DNA of 64,000 nt from Rhizobium sp. RU36D (GCF_900176345.1 NZ_FWXU01000012.1:1-64000), one strand, 5' to 3'; numbered from the stretch's first letter, positions 25,292-34,596 are shown. Numbers and translations are program-made. Notes: generated from the sequence alone by a model not told the origin.

Positions 25292-26404
25292 ATGATCGAC
25301 TTGCGTAATCTCTCCCGCCGCGGCTTCCTGAACATGGCAGCTGCCGGCTCTGCTGCGATGATGCTGCCGACCGGCCTCGTGCGTCCGGCCCATGCCGCGC
25401 CGCTCGCCGCCATCAAGGAAGAGGATGCCGTCATCGGCTTTGGCCATGTCGGCCCGATCACCGACGAGGGCTGGACCTGGAGCCACCATCAGGGCCTGCT
25501 GGCCGTCAAGGAAGCCTTCCCGAAGCTCAAGAAGGTCCTGGAAGTCGAGAACATCCCGTATTCGGCCGATGCCACGCGCACCTATCGCCAGTTCGTCAGC
25601 GAAGGCGCCAACATGATCTTCGACACCTCGTCGAATGGCGACTTCCTGCATGAAGTCGTTCGCCGGGCGCCTGAGGTGGCCTTCATGGAATGCAACGGCC
25701 ACCTGACCATGGACAATCTCGGCTGGTACTACCTGGCCCACTGGTATCCGACCTATGTCGTCGGCGTCGCTGCCGGCATGCTCTCGAAGACCGGCAAGCT
25801 CGGCTACGTCGCCTCCTTCCCGGTCGCCTCGGTCTATGCCTCCACCAATGCCTTCCTGATGGGCGCGCGCACCGTCAACCCCAATGCCACGCTGCAGACC
25901 ATCGTCATCAATTCCTGGTTCGACCCGCAAGCCGCAACCCAGGCAGGCACGGCGCTGATCGACAACGGCTGCGACTTCCTGTTCGGCATCATGGACGAGG
26001 CCGGCTATCTGCAGGTCGCCGAAAAGCGCGGGGTCTGGGCCGCTATGTGGAACACCGACATCCGCCGCTACGGCCCGAATTCCTATGTTTCGTCGATCAT
26101 CATCGACTTCAAGGATTTCTATGTCGACCAGGTCAAGAAGCGGCTGGCCGGCGAATGGACCCCGACCGAAAACCTCTTCGCCATGGGCAAGGGCGTCGAC
26201 CGCGACGTCTGGGGCGAGAAGGTGCCGGCCGAAGTCGGCAAGGCTGCGGATGCCGTGCGCGACAAGATCATGGCCGGCTGGTCGCCGTTCGAGGGCGAGC
26301 TCAAGGACGCCAAGGGCAATGTCAAGGTCGCCAAGGGCCAGCGCATGACCGAGCTCGAACTCTACAACTGGGATTGGTCCGTCGAGGGCGTGACGGGGCT
26401 TTGA
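25292..26404 (+). CDS. BMP-family ABC transporter substrate-binding protein, Tat-exported
   Basis: 370 residues. The N-terminus has a twin-arginine signal (NLSRRGFLN, residues 6-14, then a hydrophobic stretch ending AHA at 33-35). The mature part is a basic-membrane-protein (Bmp/Med) periplasmic binding protein, the family that binds purine nucleosides and nucleobases (for example PnrA). It starts AVIGFGHVGPITDEGWTWSH, as is typical. The ATPase and two permeases follow at 27092-30667 on the same strand. Export of a folded binding protein by Tat is less usual than Sec for this family. Confidence 0.9.
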   Translation: MIDLRNLSRRGFLNMAAAGSAAMMLPTGLVRPAHAAPLAAIKEEDAVIGFGHVGPITDEGWTWSHHQGLLAVKEAFPKLKKVLEVENIPYSADATRTYRQFVSEGANMIFDTSSNGDFLHEVVRRAPEVAFMECNGHLTMDNLGWYYLAHWYPTYVVGVAAGMLSKTGKLGYVASFPVASVYASTNAFLMGARTVNPNATLQTIVINSWFDPQAATQAGTALIDNGCDFLFGIMDEAGYLQVAEKRGVWAAMWNTDIRRYGPNSYVSSIIIDFKDFYVDQVKKRLAGEWTPTENLFAMGKGVDRDVWGEKVPAEVGKAADAVRDKIMAGWSPFEGELKDAKGNVKVAKGQRMTELELYNWDWSVEGVTGL

Positions 26405-26429
26405 GGGCGGGAAGGTCCGGCGCTCTTCT

Positions 26430-26925
26430 CTGCCGTCATCCCGGCCTTGAGCCGGGATCCAGCACGCCCAAGTCCTTGGGCGAGAAACACTCTCTCACGG
26501 CGCGGACGCGCCGTGGCTGGATGCCGGGTCAAGCCCGGCATGACGGTTGGGAGTAGGGGCCTCGGCCTGTTCCTGCCACCCGTGCGCGCGTCGAAGGGTT
26601 GCGGTAGGGCACGATGGGAGCGGCAAACACTGCCGTCATCCTCGGGCTTGACGCGAGGATCCACTCCGCCGGCCGAATGCTCTCCGCCAGTTGATGGAGC
26701 AGGTGCGGTCGACGGCAGCAGATGCTCGGGACAGGGCCGAGCATGACGGGAGAGGGTGAGGCTGCCGCCTGTCCCTGCCAAATGCTGCCACCGGAGGGTT
26801 GCGGTAGGGTAAGATGGGAGCGGCACCCACCACCGTCATGTCAGGGCTTGACCCGAGGATCCATCGGCACTCGACGGGCTTGGCTGTGGATCCTCGGGTC
26901 AAGCCCGAGGATGACGGCGGAGCAG
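26430..26925. repeat. Array of REP-like palindromes (CGTCATCC...GGATCCA type)
   Basis: The 687-bp gap between the binding-protein and ATPase genes holds at least five imperfect palindromes of the form GTCATCC-CGGGC-TTGA-CCCGG-GGATCC, at about 26433-26463, 26514-26546, 26632-26668, 26833-26868 and 26888-26923. Adjacent copies alternate in orientation. This is a repeat family distinct from the RIME-like units. Such REP structures often tune expression between a highly expressed binding protein and its transporter. No gene is supported in 26405-27091. Confidence 0.8.
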
Positions 26926-27091
26926 GGGCGACGGCAGAGATAAGGGTGACGGCGGAGCGAGTGGGGACGCCGCTGGCGAGGCAGAGCGCAGCGACTGGGT
27001 TCCGCCCGACCCACCCACCAACAACAACCGGCAAGGGACCCCGGCCCCTTTCCATCCTGCAATCCGATCATCCTCGTTTGCGACAGGCCGC

Positions 27092-28678
27092 ATGACAGAT
27101 CAATCGAAGACCTATGTTGCACCACCCGGCACCCCGCCGCTCGTCCAACTCAAGGGCATCGCCAAGTATTTCCCCGGCGTCATCGCCAATCAGGATGTCG
27201 ATATCGAGGTCCTGCCGGGGGAGATCCACGCGCTGCTGGGTGAAAACGGCGCGGGCAAGTCGACGCTGATGAACATCCTGACCGGCATCTATCAGCCGGA
27301 CGCCGGCGAGATCATCATCGATGGCTATGCCCGGGAATTCTCCTCCCCGGTCCAGGCCATCGCGGCCGGGATCGGCATGGTCCATCAGCACTTCAAGCTG
27401 GTGCAGGCCTTCACGGTGGCGGAAAACATTCATCTGGGCTGGAGCGAGACGCCGCGCCGTGCCTCCGCCGCGGTACTCGAAGCCCGCACCGCCGAGCTCG
27501 CCAGGCGCTTCAATCTCGACACCAAGCCATCCGCCCGCGTCTCCGATCTCTCGACCGGCGAGCAGCAGCGCGTCGAGATCCTGCGCGTGCTGGCCCGCAA
27601 GGCCAAGGTGCTGATCCTCGACGAGCCGACGGCGGTGCTCACCCCTGCCGAAGCGCGCGAGCTGTTCAAGGCCCTGCGCGAGTTCGTCTCGACAGGCAAT
27701 GCTGTCATCTTCATCTCCCACAAACTCGATGAGGTGCTTGAGATCTCCGACCGCATCTCGATCCTGCGCGGCGGCCGCAAGGTCGCGACCGAAATGGCGG
27801 CGGATTGCACGCCGGCCAGCCTCGCTCGGCTGATGGTCGGGCGCGACATCGTGCTGGCCGACATGCGCGGCCGGCCCGAAGGCGCTGCAAAAATCTCCGC
27901 CGAGCCGGTCATGCGGCTCGAAGGCGTGCGCGCCTTGAGCGATGCCGGTCGCGAGGCGCTCCATGGCATCGATCTCACCGTGCATGCCGGCGAAATCCTG
28001 GGTGTTGCCGGAGTTGCCGGCAATGGCCAGCGGGAATTGTCGCAGATCCTCACCGGCACGCGGTCGATCAGTGCAGGGCGCATCCTGATCGACGGGAAGC
28101 CCGTGACCCATGCCGATGCCGCAGATTTCGTCGCTCGCGGCATTGGCCATATTCCGGAGGATCGTCTGCATTCCGGCCTCGCACCCGGCCTTTCGATCAC
28201 CGTCAACGCGGTCATGCGCGAATATGGCAAGCCGCCGGTCACCAAGGGTGGTTTCTACAATCCCGGTGCCGCCACCACGCTTGCCAAGGAGATTGCGTCG
28301 GTTGCCGAAGTCGCCATTCCCGATTTCGCCATGCCGATCCGCAATCTTTCCGGCGGCAACCAGCAGCGCCTGGTCGCCCGCCGCGAAATGCGCGTCGCCT
28401 CCAAGATCCTGGTCGCTGCCTATCCCAGCCGCGGTCTCGATGTCGGCGCCATCAACACCATGCTGCGCTACATCGTCGAACTCAGGAATGCCGGCGCCGG
28501 GATCGTGCTGATCTCCGAAGAGCTGGAAGAGCTCTTGAACCTCTCGGACAGGATCGCAGTGCTCTACGAAGGAAAGATCATGGGCATTCTCGACAATTCA
28601 GGGGTGGATATCGAGGAAATCGGCCTGCTGATGGGTGGCCGCACCGCCGCCATGAAGAAGGAGGCCGCCCATGGCTAA
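27092..28678 (+). CDS. ABC transporter ATPase, purine/nucleoside BMP-type (duplicated domains)
   Basis: A 528-residue protein with two ATPase domains of RbsA/NupO type. Domain 1 has Walker A GENGAGKST (50-58), signature LSTGEQQR and Walker B LILDEPTAVL. Domain 2 has a degenerate Walker A (GVAGNGQREL) and signature LSGGNQQRLVARREM. This asymmetry is normal for the family. It energises import of the substrate bound by the BMP protein. The downstream permease gene overlaps its 3' end by 8 bp. Confidence 0.93.
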   Translation: MTDQSKTYVAPPGTPPLVQLKGIAKYFPGVIANQDVDIEVLPGEIHALLGENGAGKSTLMNILTGIYQPDAGEIIIDGYAREFSSPVQAIAAGIGMVHQHFKLVQAFTVAENIHLGWSETPRRASAAVLEARTAELARRFNLDTKPSARVSDLSTGEQQRVEILRVLARKAKVLILDEPTAVLTPAEARELFKALREFVSTGNAVIFISHKLDEVLEISDRISILRGGRKVATEMAADCTPASLARLMVGRDIVLADMRGRPEGAAKISAEPVMRLEGVRALSDAGREALHGIDLTVHAGEILGVAGVAGNGQRELSQILTGTRSISAGRILIDGKPVTHADAADFVARGIGHIPEDRLHSGLAPGLSITVNAVMREYGKPPVTKGGFYNPGAATTLAKEIASVAEVAIPDFAMPIRNLSGGNQQRLVARREMRVASKILVAAYPSRGLDVGAINTMLRYIVELRNAGAGIVLISEELEELLNLSDRIAVLYEGKIMGILDNSGVDIEEIGLLMGGRTAAMKKEAAHG

Positions 28679-29717
28679 TCTGCGTCTGCAGCGACTTCCC
28701 TCGGCCACTCCAAGTGCCGCCCTCGGCGCCCGCATTGGGGCCATCGCCCTGGCACTTGTCATTGCCGGGCTGATCCTGGCCGCCACGGGCCGCAATCCCC
28801 TTGATCTCGGCGCCCAGGTCGTCAGTTCCTCGCTGGGTTCTTCTTTTGGCATGGAAGATCTCGGGCTGCTTGTCATTCCGCTCATCCTGACGGGCCTTTC
28901 GGTCACGGTCGCCCAGCAGATCGGCGCCTGGAACATCGGCGCGGAGGGCCAGTTCTATGCCGGCGCCTTTGCCGCCACAGCCGTCGGCCTCTTCGTGCCA
29001 CTGCCGACGGGCTTGAGCCTCGTTGCCATGTTTGTCGCCGGTGCCTTCGGCGGCCTGGTCTGGATCCTGGTGCCGACGCTGGCGCGGGCCTATGCCAATG
29101 TCAACGAGTTGATCACCACGCTGCTGCTCAACTTCGTCGCCATCCTGATGGTCTACTACGTCTCGACCGATGTCTGGCGCGAGCGCGGCGGCATTGCCAA
29201 TTCGGCGACGCCGCGCATCAAGGTGGAAATGCCGGAATTCTGGGGCCTCGTGCATTGGGGCCTGCCGATCGCCGTCATTCTCGCCGTGGTCATGGCCGGC
29301 CTCCTGACCTTCTCCAAATGGGGTTACGAGGTGCGGTTGATCGGCTCCAATCCCTCGGCTGGCAAATATGCCGGCATCGCCGCCAAGAAGCACCTGATCA
29401 CCGTCATGCTGATTTCGGGCGCCATTGCCGGCATCGCCGGCATGCTGGAAATCGCGGGCACAGTGCATCGCCTGCAGGGCGGCATTTCCAACAATTACGG
29501 CTATCTCGGCATCATGGTCGCGGTGCTGGCGCGCGGCTCCTGCCTCGGCGTCATCTTCGCCGGCGCGCTGATGGCCTTCATCCTGAATTCCGGCATCATT
29601 CTCCAGACGCAGGGGCTGACCACCTCGACCGTTCTGGCGATCACCGGCCTCATCCTGTTCCTGACGGCGATCGGGGATGAACTGTCCCATTACCGCGTCG
29701 TCCGCGACAAAGCCTGA
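28671..29717 (+). CDS. ABC transporter permease, NupP/YufP-like
   Basis: 348 residues with about 9-10 hydrophobic helices and the branched-chain/BMP permease signature (GAWNIGAEGQFYAGAFAA; later GSNPSAGKYAGI). It is one half of the heterodimeric membrane channel of the purine/nucleoside importer. It overlaps the ATPase gene and is followed 14 bp later by the second permease. Confidence 0.92.
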   Translation: MANLRLQRLPSATPSAALGARIGAIALALVIAGLILAATGRNPLDLGAQVVSSSLGSSFGMEDLGLLVIPLILTGLSVTVAQQIGAWNIGAEGQFYAGAFAATAVGLFVPLPTGLSLVAMFVAGAFGGLVWILVPTLARAYANVNELITTLLLNFVAILMVYYVSTDVWRERGGIANSATPRIKVEMPEFWGLVHWGLPIAVILAVVMAGLLTFSKWGYEVRLIGSNPSAGKYAGIAAKKHLITVMLISGAIAGIAGMLEIAGTVHRLQGGISNNYGYLGIMVAVLARGSCLGVIFAGALMAFILNSGIILQTQGLTTSTVLAITGLILFLTAIGDELSHYRVVRDKA

Positions 29718-29731
29718 AAGGATCAGACATC

Positions 29732-30667
29732 ATGGATCTCCTGACCGGTCTTTTCACCACGGCCTTCCTCGCAGGCGGCGTGCTGGCGCTGGCAGCCCTT
29801 GGCGAGGTGCTGGCCGAGCGCGTCGGTGTCGTCAATCTCGGTGCCGAGGGCCTGATGGCCATGGGCGCCGTCACGGCAGTCGCGACTGTCACCGCCTTTC
29901 CGTCGCCCGTCCTCGGCTTTCTCGCGGCGCTTGTGGTCGGCGCGCTGTTTGGCAGTGTGTTTGCCCTTGCCACCGTCATCGTCAGGGCCAATCAGGTGCT
30001 GTGCGGCCTGGCGCTGACGCTGATCGGCACGGGGCTGGCCCAGACCATCGGCAAGGCCTATTCGGGCATGCCGGTCCCCGTCACCTTCGAGGGCGTGAAG
30101 ATCCCGCTCTTGAGCGAAATCCCGATTTTCGGCCAGGCCTTTTTCAGCCAGAATATCCTGGTCTACCTGATCTTCATCATCCTGCCCTTTGGCTTGAGCT
30201 ACATCATGTTCAAGACTCGCCACGGGCTGAACCTGCGCGCGGTGGGTGAAAACCCGGCAGCAGCCGATGCCGCCGGCATCCCGGTCACGCTCATCCGCTT
30301 CGGCTATGTCGCCGCCGGTTCGGCGCTGGCGGCGGGCGCTGGCGCCTATCTGGTGCTGGCCTTCGTGCCCTCCTGGTCGGATGGCGTGGTGGCAGGTCGC
30401 GGCTGGATCGCGGTGGCGCTGGTCATCTTCGCCGGCTACCGCCCCGTTCCCGCGGTGCTTTCGGGCCTGCTGTTCGGCTTCATCACCGCGCTTGGGTTCG
30501 TCGGCCAGGCGCGCGGCTGGCCGATCGCGCCGCCCTTCCTGTCGATGCTGCCCTATCTCGGCACCATCGCCTTCATCATCGTGCCGGTCATTGCCTGGCA
30601 GCGCATGCGCCGGCTGATGGCGGCCCCGGCGGCCCTGGGCGAGCCCTATTACCGGAGCGTGCGCTGA
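29732..30667 (+). CDS. ABC transporter permease, NupQ/YufQ-like
   Basis: 311 residues, polytopic, with the partner-permease signature GVVNLGAEGLMAMGAV near residue 33 and VGENPAAADAAGI in the cytoplasmic coupling region. It is the second half of the channel. Its TGA overlaps the ATG of the 8-oxoguanine deaminase-like gene (TGATG at 30665-30669), directly coupling import to deamination. Confidence 0.92.
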   Translation: MDLLTGLFTTAFLAGGVLALAALGEVLAERVGVVNLGAEGLMAMGAVTAVATVTAFPSPVLGFLAALVVGALFGSVFALATVIVRANQVLCGLALTLIGTGLAQTIGKAYSGMPVPVTFEGVKIPLLSEIPIFGQAFFSQNILVYLIFIILPFGLSYIMFKTRHGLNLRAVGENPAAADAAGIPVTLIRFGYVAAGSALAAGAGAYLVLAFVPSWSDGVVAGRGWIAVALVIFAGYRPVPAVLSGLLFGFITALGFVGQARGWPIAPPFLSMLPYLGTIAFIIVPVIAWQRMRRLMAAPAALGEPYYRSVR

Positions 30668-32067
30668 TGGCCACGCTCCTGGTCAAGAATATCGCCCATC
30701 TCGCCACCTTCGACGATGGCGCGCGGGAATTGACCGATGGCGCCATGCTGATCCGCGACAATGTCATTGAGGCGGTCGGCACGACGGGCGAATTCGGCCA
30801 GGTCGAGGCGGATAGCGTGCTGGATCTCTCCGGCCATATCGTCATGCCCGGCATGGTCAACATCCACCACCATATGTACCAGAACCTGACTCGGGTGATG
30901 GTGCAGGATGATGAACTGCTGGTCTGGCTGAAGACGCTCTATCCCATCTGGTCGAACCTGGACGATGACGCCATCGGCGTCTCCTCCCGCGTGGCGATGG
31001 CGGAACTGATCGCCTCGGGCTGCACCACGTCGTCGGACCATCTCTATATCCTGCCGAATAACTGTACGCTCGATGCCACCATCGATGCAGCGCAGGAAAT
31101 CGGCATGCGCTTCCATGCCGCCCGTGGAGCCATGTCGCGTGGCCAGAGCCAGGGCGGTCTGCCGCCGGATAGCTGCGTGGAGAAGGAGGAGGACATTCTT
31201 GTCGATGCCGAGCGGCTGATCCACCGCTATCACGACAATTCCCGCCATTCGATGAGCCGCGTCATCCTCGCCCCATGCTCGCCGTTCTCGGTGACACCAG
31301 GCCTGATGAAGGATGCGGCGGCCCTTGCCCGTAGCCACCAGGGCGTGCATCTGCATTCACATCTGGCAGAAGACCTGTTCGAGGAGGTCTATTGCCACGA
31401 TATCTATGGCATGCGGCCGGTCGGTTTTGCCGAATCCGTCGGCTGGCTCGGGCCGGATGTCTGGTTCGCCCATTCGATCTTCATGACCTCTGACGAAATC
31501 GATCTGTTCGCCGCGACCGGCACCGGGGTGGCCCATTGCCCCTCAGCCAATATGCGCTGCGGCCAAGGCATCGCCAAGATAAGGGAAATGCTGGACAAGG
31601 GCGTGAATGTCGGCCTGGGCGTCGATGGCTCCGCCTCCAACGACACCTCCAACATGTTCATGGAAGCCCGGCTGGCCATGATGCTGCAGCGGGTGGCGCC
31701 GAACAAATACCTCTCGGAAACACCCGGCGGCCGCGGCGGCTTCGGCGGCACGCCCTCGGCGCTCTCGGCCCGCGAGGCGCTGACCATGGCGACCCGTGGC
31801 GGCGCAAAAATCTTCGGCCGTGATGATATCGGCTACCTCGCACCGGGCATGAGCGCCGATTTCATCGCGGTCAAGCTCAACCAGCTCGGCCTTTCCGGCA
31901 CCCAGCGCGATCCGCTCGCAGCGCTTGTCATGTGCGGCCCGTTCAAGGTGGACTATTCCTTCATCAACGGCCGCGCGGTCATTGAAAAAGGCGCCTTCGT
32001 GTCGCTTGATGTGGAGAAACTGCTGGTGAAGCATGAAGCGGTGATGGAGCGGATTTATGATGCTTGA
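30667..32067 (+). CDS. 8-oxoguanine deaminase-like amidohydrolase
   Basis: 466 residues. The motifs NIHHHMYQNLTR, LVWLKTLYPIWSNL and ASGCTTSSDHLYI are those of the 8-oxoguanine deaminase/AtzB group. The remaining metal and active-site residues are in HSHLAED, AHSIFMT and GLGVDGSASND. Characterised relatives deaminate 8-oxoguanine to urate. It is translationally coupled to the last transporter gene, so it probably acts on the imported compound. The precise ring substitution accepted is uncertain. Confidence 0.85.
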   Translation: MATLLVKNIAHLATFDDGARELTDGAMLIRDNVIEAVGTTGEFGQVEADSVLDLSGHIVMPGMVNIHHHMYQNLTRVMVQDDELLVWLKTLYPIWSNLDDDAIGVSSRVAMAELIASGCTTSSDHLYILPNNCTLDATIDAAQEIGMRFHAARGAMSRGQSQGGLPPDSCVEKEEDILVDAERLIHRYHDNSRHSMSRVILAPCSPFSVTPGLMKDAAALARSHQGVHLHSHLAEDLFEEVYCHDIYGMRPVGFAESVGWLGPDVWFAHSIFMTSDEIDLFAATGTGVAHCPSANMRCGQGIAKIREMLDKGVNVGLGVDGSASNDTSNMFMEARLAMMLQRVAPNKYLSETPGGRGGFGGTPSALSAREALTMATRGGAKIFGRDDIGYLAPGMSADFIAVKLNQLGLSGTQRDPLAALVMCGPFKVDYSFINGRAVIEKGAFVSLDVEKLLVKHEAVMERIYDA

Positions 32068-32078
32068 GGGGGTGTTAA

Positions 32079-32238
32079 AAGACCCTCTCTGGCCTGCCGG
32101 CCATCTCCCCCACAAGGGGGGAGAAGACTTGCGTCGACCGCTCGACAATCGCCAGCGTTAACAAGCTTGGCGAGCGGACGGCCCCCAGCGGTTCTCCCCC
32201 CTTGTGGGGGAGATGGCCGGCAGGCCAGAGAGGGTCTT
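32079..32238. repeat. RIME-like repeat element, CACAAGG subtype
   Basis: Inverted half-units (32079-32128 and 32191-32238) have the same arms as the elements at 10499 and 18107. The element separates the deaminase gene from the second Rieske-less oxygenase gene on the same strand. Confidence 0.85.
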
Positions 32239-32299
32239 CTAATCCATCGCCTCAACCATCTGACCTTATGACCGAACCAAACCCGAAAAGGACGATCCC

Positions 32300-33157
32300 A
32301 TGACAGCGACGGACAGAGCCTCTCTCGACCATTGGTACGTCATCGATACCGAGACGCTGATACCCTACGGCGTATCAAAAAACCGCCTGCTCGGCCATGA
32401 CCTGACGGTGGTGCGGGCGGAGAACGGCGATCTCACCATCACGGCAGAGGGCAGGGACGCGCCGCTGCCGTTGCGCCGCCGCTTCGGCTTCATCTGGACC
32501 ACGGTGGGCGAGCCCGCGGGCGAGATCTTCCCCCTGCCGGAAGCCGACGAGGAAGATCGGCGGCATGTCAATTGCGGTGCGGTCTCGGTCAAGGCATCGG
32601 GCCTGCGCATCGTCGAGAACTTCCTCGACATGGCGCATTTCCCCTTTGTGCACACCGATATCCTCGGTTCTGAGCCGCATACGGAGGTCGAGCATTACAA
32701 TGTCGAGATCCGCCGCGATGTCGATGAGGTCTGGGCGACCAACTGCCAGTTCTTCCAGCCGCAGGCGGCGCTGTCGGCCAAGGACGGCATCATGACCCAG
32801 TATATCTACCGGGTGATGACCCCCTTCACGACGCTGCTCTACAAGACCTGCCCGAACTCGGCCAATCGCTGGGATGTCATCTGCCTGTTCGTCCAGCCGC
32901 TTGATCCCGACCGCTGCCGCGCCCATCCCGTCATGTACCTGATCGACGATGTCTCGACCACGACCGAACTCATCCATTTCCAGCAGTTGATCTTCCTGCA
33001 GGACCGCATCATCCTGGAAAACCAGCGCCCGGTGCTGTTGCCGATGGAGCCGCGCAAGGAAATCCCCACCCGCGCCGATGCCTCCTCCATCGCCTATCGC
33101 CGCTGGCTCAAGGAAAAGGGTGTGACCTACGGCACATCGGCCATGCTGGCGGCGTGA
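32300..33157 (+). CDS. Rieske-type oxygenase catalytic subunit lacking the Rieske cluster (NdmC-like), copy 2
   Basis: 285 residues, clearly paralogous to 14191-15060. The two share an identical stretch around the iron ligands D110, H113 and H118 (ENFLDMAHFPFVHTDILG) and near-identical C-termini (EIPTRAD.SSIAYRRWLKEKGV). Here too the N-domain keeps its first and last strands (HWYVID; RRFGFIWTTVGEP) but has no CxH/CxxH cluster loops, and the region between is about 30 residues instead of the usual 60 or more. It probably accepts electrons from the Rieske protein at 23828-24520. An amidohydrolase gene follows after 3 bp. Two copies suggest two positions or substrates. Confidence 0.82.
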   Translation: MTATDRASLDHWYVIDTETLIPYGVSKNRLLGHDLTVVRAENGDLTITAEGRDAPLPLRRRFGFIWTTVGEPAGEIFPLPEADEEDRRHVNCGAVSVKASGLRIVENFLDMAHFPFVHTDILGSEPHTEVEHYNVEIRRDVDEVWATNCQFFQPQAALSAKDGIMTQYIYRVMTPFTTLLYKTCPNSANRWDVICLFVQPLDPDRCRAHPVMYLIDDVSTTTELIHFQQLIFLQDRIILENQRPVLLPMEPRKEIPTRADASSIAYRRWLKEKGVTYGTSAMLAA

Positions 33158-33160
33158 GCC

Positions 33161-34501
33161 ATGGATGCGATCGACATCGCCCCCGACCTCGCTATCGTCA
33201 ATGCCACCATCCTGCCGATGGGCGGCGCTCCACAGATCGACCGCGGCACGCTGACAACAGCGGGAGATCGCATCCTGGCCGTCGGTCCCTCGGATCAGGT
33301 GTCAACGGCAGGCGCGGCGAAGGTGATCGACGCCAATGGCCGTGTCGTCATGCCGGGCTTCGTCAATTGCCACACGCATATCGCCTCCAACATGCTGCTG
33401 CGCGGCCTGCTGGAGGATGTCCAGCTGTTCGAATGGTTGGGCACGATGTGGAAGCTCAAGCGCAATTTCGATGAGGAGACGCTTTACTGGGCAAGCCTGA
33501 TGGGTCTTGTCGAAATGGTGAAGTCGGGCATGACCTGCTTCAATGAGCATTTCGATGCCTACCGGGTCGAGCCGCAGATCGCGGCGCTCAAGACGCTGCC
33601 GCTGCGCGCCACGCTCGGCTATGGCTTTGCCGATCGCGGCGTCTATGCCGACGTCAAGGACTGGTCGTGGAAGACGCTCGACCGCTTCTCCGACAAGGTC
33701 TCCGCCCATCACCGCAGCGGCAATGACCGCGTGCATGTCGCGCTCTCGCCCCACGCGCCGTATTCCTGCGGCGCCAACATGTTCCGAAAGGTGCGCGAGG
33801 TGGCGGATGACCAGGGCGTCGTCATCCACACCCATCTCTCCGAAGGGCCGCAGGAAATCGCCTATGTCCACGAGACCTATGGCACGACGCCGGTGCAATG
33901 GCTGCACGAGATGGGCTTCCTGAAATCAGATGTCACGGCGGCCCATTGCACCCAGCTTGATGACGGTGACATCCGCATCCTTGCCGAAACCGGCACGAAG
34001 ATCGCCCATTGCCCCTGCTGCAACGCCAAGCTCGATTCCGGCACGTTGCGGCTCCATGCCTGCCGCGAGGCGGGCATCACGGTGGGGCTTGCGACTGACG
34101 GACCAGCGAGCCACAACAGCCTCGATATGTTCCAGGAAATGAAGTTCGCCGGCATGATCCACAAGGACAAGATGCACGACGTCGAGTTCCTGAAGACCCG
34201 CGAACTGCTCGAAATGTCCACCTGGGGTGCTGCCCAGGCCATGAACCGGCCGGAGGTCGGCACGCTTTCTCCCGGCAAGAAGGCCGATGTTATCATCGTC
34301 GATCTCGACAAGGCCCATTGCCTGCCGGTCTATGACACATCAGCCGCCCTGGTCTATTCCGCCCGCGCCGATGACTTGGAAACCACCATCGTCGACGGCG
34401 CGATCCTGATGGAAAACCGCCTGGTTGCCGGTATAGACGAAGCCGAAATCCGCGCCCGCTTCCGCGAAGCCGCGCTCGCCCTGCGCGACCGCAGCCTGTG
34501 A
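33161..34501 (+). CDS. Amidohydrolase, SAH/MTA deaminase-like
   Basis: 446 residues of the SAH/MTA deaminase-type amidohydrolases. It has metal ligands in VNCHTHIASNMLLRG, HTHLSEGPQE, AAHCTQLDDGD and LATDGPASHN. It starts 3 bp after copy 2 of the Rieske-less oxygenase, mirroring the amidohydrolase/oxygenase pairing at 14191-16448. Each oxygenase copy therefore has its own amidohydrolase. It probably removes an amino or substituted amino group from a purine-like ring. Confidence 0.85.
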   Translation: MDAIDIAPDLAIVNATILPMGGAPQIDRGTLTTAGDRILAVGPSDQVSTAGAAKVIDANGRVVMPGFVNCHTHIASNMLLRGLLEDVQLFEWLGTMWKLKRNFDEETLYWASLMGLVEMVKSGMTCFNEHFDAYRVEPQIAALKTLPLRATLGYGFADRGVYADVKDWSWKTLDRFSDKVSAHHRSGNDRVHVALSPHAPYSCGANMFRKVREVADDQGVVIHTHLSEGPQEIAYVHETYGTTPVQWLHEMGFLKSDVTAAHCTQLDDGDIRILAETGTKIAHCPCCNAKLDSGTLRLHACREAGITVGLATDGPASHNSLDMFQEMKFAGMIHKDKMHDVEFLKTRELLEMSTWGAAQAMNRPEVGTLSPGKKADVIIVDLDKAHCLPVYDTSAALVYSARADDLETTIVDGAILMENRLVAGIDEAEIRARFREAALALRDRSL

Positions 34502-34571
34502 TATACGCCACCATGCGGGCGGCCTGATCGATGGGGCGGCGGTTTGACCGAAACCTTTCCCTAGCGTAGTC

Positions 34572-34580
34572 TGTATTACA
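34572..34580. promoter_or_regulatory. Possible autoregulatory operator TGTATTACA
   Basis: A 9-bp palindrome TGTA-T-TACA lies 16 bp upstream of the antitoxin ATG, just before its GGAGG. Ribbon-helix-helix antitoxins bind short palindromes at this position. Confidence 0.4.
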
Positions 34581-34596
34581 AATGGAGGAAATAACC

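Noticed and set aside
25175-25930. 251-codon minus-strand frame overlapping the BMP gene start
   Set aside because: It is a shadow of the binding-protein gene with no family features.
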